Origin: Alteraurantiacibacter aquimixticola
GTDB lineage: Bacteria; Pseudomonadota; Alphaproteobacteria; Sphingomonadales; Sphingomonadaceae
Direction: 5' to 3'
Assembly: GCF_004965515.1 (NCBI RefSeq)
Contig: NZ_SSHH01000004.1
Span: 154,599-218,598 of the forward strand
DNA length: 64,000 nucleotides
In this document: piece after piece, positions 25,785 to 35,989 of the stretch
Numbering within the stretch: the stretch's first letter is position 1
Layout of the letters: every line of letters starts with the position of its first letter
Program-made: the position numbers and the translations under genes
Notes under the pieces: model-generated
Seen by the model: only the letters and a program-made list of their open reading frames with translations
The model's database searches: none
What the model was told of the DNA's origin: nothing

Positions 25785-27527
25785 GTGGCGACTTTTGCCG
25801 AGGATGACATGATGGAAGACGCGCCGCGCAAGGCGCCTGTCAGCACGCATCCCGCCTTCCCCTTCATCGTGGCGCTCTGGTTCGCCGCGCTGCTGGGCCT
25901 CGGCAGCCTGGTGGTTCCCGTCGCCCTGGTCGAGATGCTGGTGGTGAAGACCGGCATTTCCTCGATTGTCTCCGCCGCCGCGCCGCCGCTGGGCTTCACC
26001 GCCCGCGCGATGATCGCCATCGCTTTCACCGTGCTCGGCGGCCTGGCCGGCCTCACCATCGCCCGCCGTATCGGCCAGATCCACGGCCAGCGCGCCATTT
26101 CCCATGCGCGCGCCCCGATCTCCGCCCATGAAGAACTGGGTGACGAAGGGTTCGACGGTCCCGCACCGCGCAGCCGCCGTCGCGCACTGGCGCTCGATGC
26201 CGGAACCCAGTCCCGCGATTTCGACGAAGCCGCGCCACTGCCCGCCGTTCCGGTCGAGGCGGAGGAGAGTGTGGAAATGATCGCGGAGCCCGGCCCTGCC
26301 GAGAGCGAGCTACCGGAAGAGTTGGCCGAGCCCGAGGCAGAGGCATTTGCCCCGCCGGAACCGGAGCCGATTGAGGAAGTGGCTTTCGATGACGCGTCCG
26401 AAGCGGTCGACATCGCGGAGGAGGACACCTTCCTCGAACCGTACGGCCTTCCTGTTGCGGACCACACCTTCACCGAAGAGCCCGCTGACGAGGCAGCATT
26501 CGACAGCGCCTGGGTCGAGCCGGAAACGGCGAAACCTGAACTGGAAGACCTTGGCCTGGTCCAGCTGGCCCAGCGCCTGGGCGATTCCATCCGCAAGCGC
26601 CGCGCAATGATCGCCGCACAGGCCGAAGCCGACGTGCCCACCCCGCAATTCGCTCCGCCACCCCCGGAAACCGCGGCAGAACCCGCGCCGGAGCCCTTTG
26701 GCAGTGCCGAACCCAATGCCGCGGCCCCCGACGAGGCTGCGGCTGCGATGGCCGCCTATTTCGCCAATGGCGGGATCATGACGGAAGAGCCGGTAGCCTT
26801 CGAGGAACCCGCCGAAGACGCCTGGCTCGAGGCCGAGGAAGAGGTCCAGCCCGAGACCGAAGAGGAAGCCGCCGCCCCGCCGCTGGCCGTCCCCTCCTTC
26901 GAGGCTTTCGAGGACGAGCCCACCGGACCCGTCACCTACCAAGAGCCCGTCAGTGCTGCCGAACCTGCTCCGGCCGAGGAAAACACCGAAGAGTTCGGCT
27001 TCCGCCCGCTCAACGGCTTCGTCCCCTTCGCTTTCGATTCGCTCGATGTCGGGGATGACGAGGACGAGGACGAGGATGAGGAGATGGCGGATATCGCCGC
27101 GTCCTTCACCCTGCCGCGCTTGAAACCGGAAGAGGAACCCGCCGCCCCGGCGCGCAGCTTCGATCCGCCTGCGGATTTCGACCCTGACGAAAGGGACGAG
27201 GACGTTTCGGAAGACGACAAGTTCGGTTCGCTGCTCGCCCCGCGCAATCCCTTTGCCGGCCGCACCGAGGAAGTCGTGCGCATCGAGGACGAGCCCGGCG
27301 ACGAGGAGGGCCTGACCGAGGCGGCGGTGGTATTTCCCTCCCAACGCGAAAAGCAGGCAGCCGAAAGCGAGCCCGTCGAACAGCCCATGCGCCCGTTCGA
27401 TCCGCCCATGCCGGTGGAAGAGGACGAAGGCGCAGCCCCTGCCCCGTCCCCGCGCGACACCGAGGAAAACGAGCGGGCCCTGCGTGAAGCCCTGCTCAAC
27501 CTGCAACGGATGAGCCGCAGTGCCTGA
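25785..27527 (+). CDS. Acidic, largely disordered membrane-anchored protein
   Basis: A 580-residue protein from a GTG start. Two hydrophobic segments (about residues 25-50 and 68-92) make a membrane hairpin. The remaining ~480 residues are Glu/Asp/Pro/Ala-rich and low in complexity, with runs such as DDEDEDEDEE. Small islands look ordered: LVQLAQRLGDSIRKRRAMIAA, AAMAAYFANGGIM, and the C-terminal ENERALREALLNLQRMSR. It resembles no enzyme. It lies 33 bases after the XrtA-type glycosyltransferase and before gltB. Large antisense readings here (up to 1310 codons) are composition artefacts. Confidence 0.75.
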   Translation: MATFAEDDMMEDAPRKAPVSTHPAFPFIVALWFAALLGLGSLVVPVALVEMLVVKTGISSIVSAAAPPLGFTARAMIAIAFTVLGGLAGLTIARRIGQIHGQRAISHARAPISAHEELGDEGFDGPAPRSRRRALALDAGTQSRDFDEAAPLPAVPVEAEESVEMIAEPGPAESELPEELAEPEAEAFAPPEPEPIEEVAFDDASEAVDIAEEDTFLEPYGLPVADHTFTEEPADEAAFDSAWVEPETAKPELEDLGLVQLAQRLGDSIRKRRAMIAAQAEADVPTPQFAPPPPETAAEPAPEPFGSAEPNAAAPDEAAAAMAAYFANGGIMTEEPVAFEEPAEDAWLEAEEEVQPETEEEAAAPPLAVPSFEAFEDEPTGPVTYQEPVSAAEPAPAEENTEEFGFRPLNGFVPFAFDSLDVGDDEDEDEDEEMADIAASFTLPRLKPEEEPAAPARSFDPPADFDPDERDEDVSEDDKFGSLLAPRNPFAGRTEEVVRIEDEPGDEEGLTEAAVVFPSQREKQAAESEPVEQPMRPFDPPMPVEEDEGAAPAPSPRDTEENERALREALLNLQRMSRSA

Positions 27528-27641
27528 CGCCGGGCCTCCCATTTCAGGATACATGCCCTATATGGTCTCGATACGGGACTTGAGGCAGGCCGCAGGCGGC
27601 TAAAGCCCCAAAAACCCTGCCGATTCCCCCCTTGGCGGTCA

Positions 27642-27668
27642 TTTTGCAGTGCCAGCCACCTTGCAAAA
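27642..27668. promoter_or_regulatory. Inverted repeat upstream of gltB
   Basis: TTTTGCA (27642-27648) and TGCAAAA (27662-27668) are a perfect 7-bp inverted repeat spaced by 13 bases, inside the ~280-base region before gltB. No ORF is supported in 27528-27805. It could be an operator for gltBD or a weak hairpin; no regulator is assigned. Confidence 0.3.
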
Positions 27669-27805
27669 ACACTTTCGTGTCGCCATGGGGGGGCATTCGC
27701 GACATTTTCGCCATGCACCCATGCCGGGTGAGTCGCGTTTCGCTGCCCGCAACAGAGGGCGTCGAAGCGCCCCCTCACCATCGGCCTGAGACAGGACCAG
27801 ATACG

Positions 27806-30800
27806 TTGACCGAGCTGCCAGCCCGCCAGGGCCTCTACGATCCGCGCAATGAGCACGATAACTGCGGTGTGGGCTTTGTTGCCCATATCAAGGGCCTCAA
27901 ATCGCACGAAATCGTGAGCCAGGCGCTGCAAATTCTGGAGAATATCGACCATCGCGGCGCGGTGGGCGCTGATCCGCTGCTGGGTGACGGCGCCGGCCTG
28001 CTGATGCAGATCCCGGACAAGCTCTATCGCAAATGGGCCGCTGGCGAAGGCCTGACCCTGCCGCCGGCGGGCGATTATGCGGTGGCCATGTGCTTCCTGC
28101 CGCAGGACGATGCGGCGCGCGATTTCATCACCGCGCAGTTCGAAAAGTTCATCAAGAAAGAAGGCCAGCAGCTGATCGGCTGGCGCGACGTGCCCGTCAC
28201 GCTGGAAGGTCTGGGCAAGGCCGTGCTCGATTCCATGCCGGTGATCCGCCAGTGCTTCATCGCACGCGGCGCAAATTGCGAGGACCAGGACGCGTTCGAG
28301 CGCAAGCTGATCGTGATCCGCAAGCAGACGCAGAACCCGCTGAAGGAACTGGCCGTCAAGCACGACATGCCGGGCCTGCTGAAGCTCTACATGCCCAGCT
28401 TCTCCAGCCGCACCGTGGTCTATAAGGGCCTGCTGCTGGCGAACCAGGTGAAGAGCTTTTACGACGATTTGCGCGATCCCGATTGCGAGAGCGCGCTCGG
28501 CCTCGTCCACCAGCGCTTCTCCACCAACACCTTCCCCAGCTGGCGGCTGGCGCAGCCCTTCCGGCTGATCGCCCATAATGGCGAAATCAACACGGTTCGC
28601 GGCAATGTGAACTGGATGAATGCGCGCCGCCGCACGATGGAAAGCGACCTGCTTGGCGCGGACCTCGACAAGCTGTGGCCGATCGTGCCGCATGGCCAGT
28701 CGGACACAGCGTGTCTCGACAATGCGCTCGAACTGCTGCTGCTGGGCGGCTTCAGCCTCGCCCATGCGATGATGATGCTGATCCCCGAAGCCTGGGCGCG
28801 CAACCCGCTGATGGATCCGGCGCGCCGGGCTTTCTACGAATATCACGCCGCGCTGATGGAGCCGTGGGACGGCCCCGCAGCCGTCGCCTTTACCGATGGC
28901 CGCCAGATCGCCGCCACGCTGGACCGCAACGGCCTGCGCCCTGCGCGTTTCTGCGTGACGAAGGACGATATCGTCTGTCTCGCTTCCGAAAGCGGCGTGC
29001 TGCCGTTCAAGGAAGAGGACATCACCCGCAAGTGGCGCCTGCAGCCGGGCAAGATGCTGTTGATCGACCTCGAGGAAGGCCGCATCATCGAGGATGAGGA
29101 GCTGAAGGCCCAGCTCGCCGCCGCGCAGCCCTATGACAAGTGGCTGAAGCAGGCGCAGTACAAGCTCAAGGATATCGAGGCGATCGAGACCGACAAGGAT
29201 GCGGTTCGCGATCCCGAGGATACGCTGCTCAAGCGCCAGCAGGCCTTCGGCTACACGCAGGAAGATATCGGCAAGTTCCTCGAGCCGATGGCGGTGAATG
29301 GCGACGATCCGATCGGATCGATGGGCACCGATACGCCCATCGCCGTGCTGTCGAACCGCAGCCGCCTGCTCTACGACTATTTCAAGCAGAACTTCGCCCA
29401 GGTCACCAACCCGCCGATCGACCCGATCCGCGAGGAGCTGGTGATGAGCCTGCTGTCGATGATCGGCCCGCGCCCCAACCTGCTGGGCCACGATGCCGGC
29501 ACGCACAAGCGCCTGGAAGTCGACCAGCCGATCCTCACCAACAAGGATGTCGAGAAGATCCGCTCGGTCGAGGAGAATCTCGACGGCGCCTTCCGGACCG
29601 AGACGGTGGACATGACCTGGGATGCCAGCACCGGGGCCGAGGGCCTGGAGATGGCGATCAAGGAAATGTGCTGGGCCGCGACCGAGGCGGTGCTGCAGGA
29701 CAAGAACATCCTGATCCTGTCCGACCGCGCGGCCTCCAAGGACCGCATCCCCATGCCCGCTTTGCTGGCGACGGCGGCGGTGCACCATCACCTCGTCCGC
29801 CAGGGCCTGCGCATGCAGACGGGCCTGGTGGTCGAAACCGGCGAAGCGCGCGAAGTGCACCACTTCTGCGCGCTGGCGGGATATGGCGCGGAAGCGATCA
29901 ACCCCTATCTCGCCTTCGAGACACTGGAGCATATCCGCGCCACCAAGCACCCTGAGCTGGCCAGCGAACAGGTGCAGAAGAACTATATCAAGGCGGTCGG
30001 CAAGGGCATCCAGAAGGTCATGTCCAAGATGGGCATTTCGACCTACCAGTCCTATTGCGGCGCGCAGATCTTCGATGCGGTGGGCCTGTCCTCCGACTTC
30101 ATCGAGAAGTACTTCACCGGCACCGCCACCACGATCGAAGGCATCGGCCTGGAACAGGTCGCCGCCGAAGTGGTGCGCCGCCATGCGCTCACCTATTCGG
30201 ACAACCCGATCTACAAGAACATGCTCGATGTCGGCGGTATCTACCAGTACCGCCTGCGCGGCGAGGATCACGCCTGGACGCCGGCCAATGTCGCCAGCCT
30301 GCAGCACGCGGTGCGCGGCAACAGCTTCGAGAATTACGAGGCTTTCGCCAAGTCGATCAACGAGCAGTCCGAACGCCTGCTGACGATCCGCGGCCTGATG
30401 GAACTGAAGAAGGCGGATGAGCCGCTCGACATCAGCGAAGTCGAACCGGTCGAGGAAATCGTCAAGCGCTTCGCCACCGGGGCGATGAGCTATGGTTCGA
30501 TCAGCTGGGAAGCGCATACCACGCTGGCGCTCGCCATGAACCGCATCGGCGGCAAGTCGAATACGGGCGAAGGCGGCGAGGATCCCAAGCGTTTCCTGCC
30601 CATGGCCAATGGCGATTCCATGCGCTCTGCCATCAAGCAGGTCGCCTCCGGCCGCTTCGGCGTGACGACCGAATATCTCGTCAATGCGGACGACATCCAG
30701 ATCAAGATGGCGCAGGGCGCAAAGCCCGGCGAGGGCGGCCAGCTGCCCGGCCACAAGGTCGACAAGGTCATCGGCGCGACGCGTCACTCGACGCCGGGCG

Positions 30801-32449
30801 TCGGCCTGATCTCGCCGCCGCCGCATCATGACATCTATTCGATCGAGGATCTGGCGCAGCTGATCCACGACCTCAAGAACACCAACCCGTCATCGCGTAT
30901 CTCGGTGAAGCTGGTGTCCGAAGTGGGCGTGGGAACGGTGGCCGCGGGCGTTTCCAAGGCGCGTGCCGACCATGTGACCATTTCCGGTTACGAAGGCGGC
31001 ACCGGCGCTTCGCCGCTGACCTCGCTCACCCATGCCGGTTCCCCGTGGGAGATCGGCCTCGCGGAAACGCAGCAGACGCTGCTGCTCAACGACCTGCGGA
31101 GCCGCATCGCGGTGCAGGTCGATGGCGGCCTTCGCACCGGACGCGACGTGGCCGTGGGCGCGTTGCTGGGCGCGGACGAATTCGGCTTCGCCACCGCCCC
31201 GCTGATCGCGGCGGGCTGCATCATGATGCGCAAGTGTCACCTGAACACCTGCCCGGTCGGCGTCGCCACGCAGAACCCGGAGCTGCGCAAGCGCTTCGTC
31301 GGCACGCCCGAGCATGTGATCAACTACTTCTTCTTCGTTGCCGAGGAACTGCGCCAGATCATGGCGGAGATGGGCTTCCGCACGATGGACGAGATGATCG
31401 GCCGCGTCGATCGCATCGACATGCGCCGGGTGGACCGTCACTGGAAGGCGGCGGGCATCGACCTGTCGCGCCTGCTGACGAAGATCGAAGTGCCCGAAGG
31501 CAAGCAGCTCTATCACACCGAAGGGCAGGATCACGGCCTCGAAGCCGCGCTCGACAACGAGCTGATCCAGGCTGCGCGTCCGGCGATCGATCATGGCGAG
31601 ACGCTGGTGCTCGACTTCCCCGTGCGCAATGTGAACCGCACCGTCGGCACGATGCTGTCGGGTGAGATCGCCCGCAAGTTCGGCCATGCCGGCTTGCAGG
31701 CCGACCAGCTGCGCATCAACCTGACCGGCGTTGCCGGGCAGAGCTTCGGCGCATGGCTGGCGCATGGTGTCACGCTGGACCTCGTCGGCGATGCCAATGA
31801 CTATGTCGGCAAGGGCCTGTCGGGCGGCCGCATCATCGTGCGCCAGCCGACAAGCGTCGATCGCGAGGCGGCGGGCAATATCATCGTCGGCAACACCGTG
31901 CTGTTTGGCGCCATTGCGGGCGAGGCCTATTTCAGCGGCGTGGGCGGTGAACGCTTCGCCGTCCGCAACTCCGGCGCCATTGCGGTGGTCGAGGGCGCGG
32001 GCGACCATTGCTGCGAATACATGACCGGCGGCACCGTCGTCGTGCTGGGCAGCACCGGCCGCAACTTCGCCGCGGGCATGAGCGGCGGCATCGCCTATGT
32101 CTATGACGAGGACGGTTCGTTCGAGGACCGCTGCAACATGGCACAGGTGAAGCTGGTGAAGATCGATGCCAATGCGCAGGATCCCGAAGGGCTGGGCTTC
32201 CCCGCCCAGCGTCCCAGCAATGTCACCGACTTCGGCGTGGGCGATCCGCTCTATCACGATGCGCAGCGCCTCAGGATCCTGGTCGAGCGGCACAAGCTGC
32301 ACACCGGCTCCGCCCGGGCCGCGGCGCTGCTGGACGATTGGGACAATGCGCTGGCGAAATTCGTCAAGGTCATGCCGCTCGATTACGAGCGTGCGCTGAA
32401 GCAGCTCGAAGGCGAGCGCGAAGAAGCCGCCTCGGTAGCGGCTGAGTAG
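27806..32449 (+). CDS. gltB: Glutamate synthase (NADPH) large subunit
   Basis: About 1547 residues. The class II glutaminase domain begins at Cys20 ([14 protein letters not shown]), which becomes the N-terminal nucleophile after propeptide removal. The FMN-binding synthase domain and a 3Fe-4S cluster motif ([15 protein letters not shown]) follow, and the C-terminal GXXGXXXG beta-helix ([20 protein letters not shown]) ends the protein. It makes glutamate from glutamine and 2-oxoglutarate with GltD. The start is uncertain: the TTG at 27806 has AGGACC upstream, while an ATG at 27713 and a TTG at 27632 are in frame and give longer propeptides. gltD follows 12 bases later. Confidence 0.95.
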   Translation: MTELPARQGLYDPRNEHDNCGVGFVAHIKGLKSHEIVSQALQILENIDHRGAVGADPLLGDGAGLLMQIPDKLYRKWAAGEGLTLPPAGDYAVAMCFLPQDDAARDFITAQFEKFIKKEGQQLIGWRDVPVTLEGLGKAVLDSMPVIRQCFIARGANCEDQDAFERKLIVIRKQTQNPLKELAVKHDMPGLLKLYMPSFSSRTVVYKGLLLANQVKSFYDDLRDPDCESALGLVHQRFSTNTFPSWRLAQPFRLIAHNGEINTVRGNVNWMNARRRTMESDLLGADLDKLWPIVPHGQSDTACLDNALELLLLGGFSLAHAMMMLIPEAWARNPLMDPARRAFYEYHAALMEPWDGPAAVAFTDGRQIAATLDRNGLRPARFCVTKDDIVCLASESGVLPFKEEDITRKWRLQPGKMLLIDLEEGRIIEDEELKAQLAAAQPYDKWLKQAQYKLKDIEAIETDKDAVRDPEDTLLKRQQAFGYTQEDIGKFLEPMAVNGDDPIGSMGTDTPIAVLSNRSRLLYDYFKQNFAQVTNPPIDPIREELVMSLLSMIGPRPNLLGHDAGTHKRLEVDQPILTNKDVEKIRSVEENLDGAFRTETVDMTWDASTGAEGLEMAIKEMCWAATEAVLQDKNILILSDRAASKDRIPMPALLATAAVHHHLVRQGLRMQTGLVVETGEAREVHHFCALAGYGAEAINPYLAFETLEHIRATKHPELASEQVQKNYIKAVGKGIQKVMSKMGISTYQSYCGAQIFDAVGLSSDFIEKYFTGTATTIEGIGLEQVAAEVVRRHALTYSDNPIYKNMLDVGGIYQYRLRGEDHAWTPANVASLQHAVRGNSFENYEAFAKSINEQSERLLTIRGLMELKKADEPLDISEVEPVEEIVKRFATGAMSYGSISWEAHTTLALAMNRIGGKSNTGEGGEDPKRFLPMANGDSMRSAIKQVASGRFGVTTEYLVNADDIQIKMAQGAKPGEGGQLPGHKVDKVIGATRHSTPGVGLISPPPHHDIYSIEDLAQLIHDLKNTNPSSRISVKLVSEVGVGTVAAGVSKARADHVTISGYEGGTGASPLTSLTHAGSPWEIGLAETQQTLLLNDLRSRIAVQVDGGLRTGRDVAVGALLGADEFGFATAPLIAAGCIMMRKCHLNTCPVGVATQNPELRKRFVGTPEHVINYFFFVAEELRQIMAEMGFRTMDEMIGRVDRIDMRRVDRHWKAAGIDLSRLLTKIEVPEGKQLYHTEGQDHGLEAALDNELIQAARPAIDHGETLVLDFPVRNVNRTVGTMLSGEIARKFGHAGLQADQLRINLTGVAGQSFGAWLAHGVTLDLVGDANDYVGKGLSGGRIIVRQPTSVDREAAGNIIVGNTVLFGAIAGEAYFSGVGGERFAVRNSGAIAVVEGAGDHCCEYMTGGTVVVLGSTGRNFAAGMSGGIAYVYDEDGSFEDRCNMAQVKLVKIDANAQDPEGLGFPAQRPSNVTDFGVGDPLYHDAQRLRILVERHKLHTGSARAAALLDDWDNALAKFVKVMPLDYERALKQLEGEREEAASVAAE

Positions 32450-32461
32450 GGTTTAGATACG

Positions 32462-33898
32462 ATGGGTAAAGAGACGGGCTTTCTGGAACTGGACCGGCAG
32501 GATCGCACCTATGACGATCCCAAGGAACGGCTGAAGCATTACAAGGAATTCGTGGTTCCGCACAGCGAGGATGCGCTGAAGGCGCAGGCTTCGCGCTGCA
32601 TGAATTGCGGCATTCCCTATTGTCACAATGGCTGTCCGGTGAACAACATCATCCCGGACTGGAACCACTTGGTCTATGAGGGCGACTGGCAGAATGCGCT
32701 GGAAGTGCTGCATTCGACCAACAACTTCCCCGAATTCACCGGCCGCATCTGCCCCGCCCCGTGCGAGGCGAGCTGCACGCTCAACATCACCGACCAGCCG
32801 GTGACCATCAAGAGCATCGAATGCGCCATCGTCGATCGCGGCTGGAAGGAAGGCTGGATCGAACCGCAGGTGCCGGAAAAGAAGACCGGCAAGAGCGTGG
32901 CCGTGGTCGGCTCCGGCCCGGCGGGCATGGCCTGCGCCCAGCAGTTGGCACGCGCCGGCCATTCGGTGACGCTGTTCGAGAAGAGCGACCGGATCGGCGG
33001 GCTGATGCGCTACGGCATTCCCGACTTCAAGATGGAAAAGCACCTGATCAACCGCCGCGCGGTGCAGATGGAAGCCGAAGGCGTGTCGCTCAAGACCTCC
33101 ACCGAAGTGGGCGTGGACGTTTCGATCAAGAGCCTGAAGGAAAACTTCGATGCCATCGTGATGGCGGGCGGATCCGAAGATGCCCGTCAGCTGCAGATCC
33201 CCGGCGCGGAACTTCCCGGCGTGCGCCTGGCGATGGAGTTCCTGACCCAGCAGAACAAGCGCAATGCCGGCGATAGCGAGGAACGCGCCGCGCCGCGCGG
33301 AACGCTGACCGCCACCGGCAAGGACGTGATCGTGATCGGCGGTGGCGACACCGGCAGCGACTGTGTGGGCACCTCCAACCGCCAGGGCGCGAAGAGCGTG
33401 ACGCAAATCGAGATCATGCCGCAACCGCCCGAGCATGAGAACAAGCTGCTGACCTGGCCCGACTGGCCGATGAAGCTGCGCACCTCCTCCAGCCACGAGG
33501 AAGGCGTGACCCGCGACTGGGCCGTGCTGACCAAGGAAGTGGTGGGCGAAGACGGCAAGGTCACCGGCCTCAAATGCGTCCGCGCCGACTGGTCCGAAGG
33601 CAAGCTGACCGAAGTGCCCGACAGCGAATTCACCCTGCCCGCAGACCTGATCCTGCTCGCCATGGGCTTTGTCGGCCCGAAGAAGGCCGGCATGATCGAC
33701 CAGTCGGGCGTGGAGCTGGACGAACGCGGCAATGTGAAGGCGAATACGGAGGACTATCACACCTCCGATCCGCAGATCTGGGCCTGCGGCGACATGCGCC
33801 GTGGCCAGAGCCTCGTCGTCTGGGCCATCCGCGAAGGCCGCCAGGCCGCCCGCGCGGTGGACGAAGCGCTAATGGGGGCGACCGACCTGCCGCGGTGA
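32462..33898 (+). CDS. gltD: Glutamate synthase small subunit
   Basis: A 478-residue GltD. N-terminal cysteine motifs [15 protein letters not shown] and CPAPCEASC bind the 4Fe-4S clusters. An FAD-binding [19 protein letters not shown] and an NADPH-binding [15 protein letters not shown] follow. It passes electrons from NADPH to GltB. It lies 12 bases downstream of gltB, so the two are one operon. Confidence 0.96.
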   Translation: MGKETGFLELDRQDRTYDDPKERLKHYKEFVVPHSEDALKAQASRCMNCGIPYCHNGCPVNNIIPDWNHLVYEGDWQNALEVLHSTNNFPEFTGRICPAPCEASCTLNITDQPVTIKSIECAIVDRGWKEGWIEPQVPEKKTGKSVAVVGSGPAGMACAQQLARAGHSVTLFEKSDRIGGLMRYGIPDFKMEKHLINRRAVQMEAEGVSLKTSTEVGVDVSIKSLKENFDAIVMAGGSEDARQLQIPGAELPGVRLAMEFLTQQNKRNAGDSEERAAPRGTLTATGKDVIVIGGGDTGSDCVGTSNRQGAKSVTQIEIMPQPPEHENKLLTWPDWPMKLRTSSSHEEGVTRDWAVLTKEVVGEDGKVTGLKCVRADWSEGKLTEVPDSEFTLPADLILLAMGFVGPKKAGMIDQSGVELDERGNVKANTEDYHTSDPQIWACGDMRRGQSLVVWAIREGRQAARAVDEALMGATDLPR

Positions 33899-33963
33899 GC
33901 GGCGGTTTGGTGATCTTCTGAATCAAGAGTATCCTGCGCCTTCCTTCACAGGAGGAACGGCGC

Positions 33964-34326
33964 ATGGATGATGGCGAGCGTATTCCGATCGATCTCGGTC
34001 CGGCGACCGAGGTTGTGGCGAATGCGCCCGGCGAGACGCTGCGTAACGATGGCACCTTGGTGATCGACCTCAATGCACAGGCTGATTGCCAGCCGGAACA
34101 GGCCGAGGAGGTCGAGAATGCCGCAGGAAACGACGAAATCGTGATCTGCGCCAATGCCGAACGCATGGCCGAGATCGCAGCCGAGGCTGCGGCGCTAGGA
34201 CTGCCTCGCGCCATCAAGGTCAAGCTGGGCGAGCATGGAGATGCAACCGCGCTCGGCGGCGCCGTCGAGGGACCGCTTGGCGGCAGCGGGGTAGAGGCCA
34301 AGGTCCGCCTGAGGTGGGGTTTCTGA
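33964..34326 (+). CDS. Hypothetical protein
   Basis: A 120-residue acidic protein of unknown function. AGGAGG lies seven bases before the ATG, supporting translation. The middle (GNDEIVICANAERM) resembles a short motif (DEIVVCA) seen in small exported sphingomonad proteins, but no signal peptide is visible. The C-terminus is Gly-rich (GGAVEGPLGGSGVEAKVRLRWGF). It lies 65 bases after gltD and stops 14 bases before a REP palindrome. Confidence 0.55.
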   Translation: MDDGERIPIDLGPATEVVANAPGETLRNDGTLVIDLNAQADCQPEQAEEVENAAGNDEIVICANAERMAEIAAEAAALGLPRAIKVKLGEHGDATALGGAVEGPLGGSGVEAKVRLRWGF

Positions 34327-34339
34327 CCGATGACTCTTC

Positions 34340-34359
34340 ATCCCAGCAAAAGCTGGGAT
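34340..34359. repeat. REP-like palindrome, left copy
   Basis: ATCCCAGC-AAAA-GCTGGGAT, a perfect 8-bp inverted repeat with a 4-base loop, in the forward orientation of the common sphingomonad extragenic palindrome. It lies just after the 3' end of the GIY-YIG gene. Confidence 0.8.
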
Positions 34360-34368
34360 CGCCTGCGG

Positions 34369-34653
34369 CTAGACCAATGTGTCGAAGAGATCATCCCATC
34401 CGGGATTGGTCTTTTCGATCAGCTCGATCTTCCAAGCGCGCTTCCAGGCTTTCATCGCCTTCTCGCGGGCGATCGCATCCTCGATGCGGTCATGACGTTC
34501 AGCATAGACAAGTGTCTTGAGGCCATACTTGCGGCAGAATGCCGAGCCGGTGCCCGCTCGATGCTGCATCATGCGCGCGGCAAGGCCCGAGGTTACGCCG
34601 ATATAGAGCACGCCATCGCGCTTGTTCGTGAGGATGTAGACCCAGCCGCCCAT
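34369..34653 (-). CDS. GIY-YIG nuclease-domain protein
   Basis: A 94-residue single-domain GIY-YIG protein of the UPF0213/YhbQ-like type: GWVYILTNKRDGVLYIGVTS holds the two strand motifs, followed by RMMQHRAG and the catalytic-helix region EDAIAREKAMKAWKRAWKIELI. No DNA-binding domain is attached. It is flanked by two inverted REP palindromes, and the right one abuts a truncated dksA/traR-like gene, so it looks like a REP-bounded cassette. No clear Shine-Dalgarno precedes the ATG at 34653. Confidence 0.85.
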   Translation of the reverse strand: MGGWVYILTNKRDGVLYIGVTSGLAARMMQHRAGTGSAFCRKYGLKTLVYAERHDRIEDAIAREKAMKAWKRAWKIELIEKTNPGWDDLFDTLV

Positions 34654-34683
34654 TTGGCTGGGCGTTAGCGCAAGTGGAGGGAG

Positions 34684-34703
34684 ATGCCAGCTTTCGCTGG
34701 CAT
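34684..34703. repeat. REP-like palindrome, right copy (inverted)
   Basis: ATGCCAGC-TTTC-GCTGGCAT, a perfect 8-bp inverted repeat. With its flanks it is the reverse complement of the left element type (CATGCCAGCGAAAGCTGGCATCTC). It directly interrupts the reading of the dksA/traR-like fragment. Confidence 0.8.
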
Positions 34704-34714
34704 GACGGAATTGG

Positions 34715-34852
34715 GGCGTCCATTCGGGAGAGGCGGCCGACCGCATCCTGCTGCAGCGTCACCGGCGCGCGACCCTCGGCGCTGATCGCGTCGAGCCGGT
34801 CCAGCTCCCCAAGCCTTGCGGCGAGCGCCGTGCGAGCATCCTCCTCGGTCAT
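34715..34852 (-). pseudogene. Truncated DksA/TraR-like gene (N-terminal fragment)
   Basis: The first 46 codons encode a recognisable N-terminus of a TraR/DksA zinc-finger protein (RAPVTLQQDAVGRLSRMDA; the family has RAPVxLDQxxVGRLSRMDALQ). Immediately after MDA the frame enters the REP element and reads PIPSCQRKLAS. The expected remainder with the CxxC zinc-finger pairs is not found in any frame nearby, so the 3' half has been lost. The open frame continues to 34499 only by running through the GIY-YIG cassette. Confidence 0.75.
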
Positions 34853-34935
34853 GCAAGGCATGCTGTCCTACACGTAGCGCGGCTGTCAAAGGGCAAATGG
34901 CTCTTTGAAATTGGTTATGCGCGTTTCCGTCCGTG

Positions 34936-35021
34936 GAAGTGTCAACTTCGCGATATCGGCGGTTTCTGCTTAGATTCAATGGTTTGTGACAGTCCGGCAG
35001 GGTAGCGAAGTGTCAACTTCG
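34936..35021. repeat. Two copies of GAAGTGTCAACTTCG
   Basis: GAAGTGTCAACTTCG occurs at 34936-34950 and 35007-35021, 71 bases apart. Each contains the inverted repeat GAAGT-GTCA-ACTTC. They lie in the 175-base intergenic region between the dksA/traR fragment and the 3' end of the dioxygenase gene, which holds no ORF. Confidence 0.6.
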
Positions 35022-35027
35022 TCACTT

Positions 35028-35963
35028 TCATTCCTGCGTGGCAGGCTCCGCCTTGCGCTTGGACGCTGCAAACATGGTGGTGAAGTGATCGTCCGCCGCC
35101 TCGACGCCAGCCTCGCGAATGGTCGTGCGGCGCATGTCGCGGGCATAGGCGGTATCGTCGAAGTCGCCTGCGCGGTGATAGCAGCAGAGATTGTCCCAGA
35201 TGCTCATGTCGCCGGGCTGGTAGTCGACTTCGATCACATAGCGGTCCTGCGTGACCCAGTCGTTCAGCTCCTCGATCAGCGCGCGGCCCTCCTCGCGGTC
35301 CATGCCCACAATGTCGCGCGCATGGTTGCCAAGATAGAGCGACTTGCGAACGCTCGCCACGTGGTCGAGCACCACCGGCTGGGTCGCATGCGGCATGGTA
35401 TCGAGCTCTTCCTCCGTGGTCGGATAGCCCGCCTTCATCCGCGAGTAGAAGTAGCAGTGACGCGCCTGCAGCCCGTCGATCCGGTCCTTCATCGCCTGCG
35501 GCAAGTCGTCATAGGCGCTGCGCGCATCGGCGAACTGGGTGGGCGCCTTCACCGGCGGCGAGGAATGGCACAGCAGCAGCGCCTGGGCGGAGCGAACGTC
35601 CATATAGGAACTGTCGATATGCCACAGCCGGTTGCCCGCATTGATGAAGCGGCGCATCGGATTGTCGATGATCTTGCCCTCTGCATCGACATTGCTGGCA
35701 TCGAACAGCTCGGGTTCGGAAAAACGCGGGGCCTTGCCCTTGTGCACGGGAGCCAGCTCGACCTTGCCGAAGATGCGGCTGAAGGCGACGTGGCTGGCAT
35801 CGTCTAGGCCCGTATTGCGCCAGAAGGTTACGCCCCACTTGTCCTGCGCCGCGCGAATCTCCGCCTGTGTCGCTTCGTCGAGCGGCTGCGTGATGTCGAC
35901 GCCGGAGATCTCGGCTCCGAAACGCTCGCTGAGCGGGGTGACGGTAATGGGCATGGCAGGCAT
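35028..35963 (-). CDS. TauD/TfdA-family 2-oxoglutarate-dependent dioxygenase
   Basis: A 311-residue Fe(II)/2-oxoglutarate oxygenase. The iron ligands are the HxD of LWHIDSSYMD and the distal His of NLCCYHRAGDF; RDMRRTTI supplies the 2-oxoglutarate-binding Arg. It is closer to TfdA-like aryloxyalkanoate dioxygenases than to sulfonate TauD by general pattern, but the substrate is unknown and no sulfur or aromatic genes are adjacent. ATGs at 35963 and 35954 both use the GGAGAGGAG ribosome site. A MarR/TetR-style palindrome overlaps its promoter. Confidence 0.9.
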   Translation of the reverse strand: MPAMPITVTPLSERFGAEISGVDITQPLDEATQAEIRAAQDKWGVTFWRNTGLDDASHVAFSRIFGKVELAPVHKGKAPRFSEPELFDASNVDAEGKIIDNPMRRFINAGNRLWHIDSSYMDVRSAQALLLCHSSPPVKAPTQFADARSAYDDLPQAMKDRIDGLQARHCYFYSRMKAGYPTTEEELDTMPHATQPVVLDHVASVRKSLYLGNHARDIVGMDREEGRALIEELNDWVTQDRYVIEVDYQPGDMSIWDNLCCYHRAGDFDDTAYARDMRRTTIREAGVEAADDHFTTMFAASKRKAEPATQE

Positions 35964-35989
35964 CTCCTCTCCTGGAGAAACCCTTATAT

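Noticed and set aside
26936-30868. 1310-codon open frame on the minus strand
   Set aside because: It is antisense to the conserved gltB and to the acidic protein gene; its translation is His/Arg/Asp-rich with no domain, as expected from GC-rich codon bias.
30890-32302. 470-codon minus-strand frame
   Set aside because: Antisense to the C-terminal half of gltB.
34330-34668. 112-codon plus-strand frame
   Set aside because: Antisense to the GIY-YIG gene and reads through the left REP element.
34499-34861. Full 120-residue protein continuing the dksA/traR-like fragment
   Set aside because: Similarity stops at the REP boundary; the remaining codons are an out-of-frame reading of the GIY-YIG cassette.
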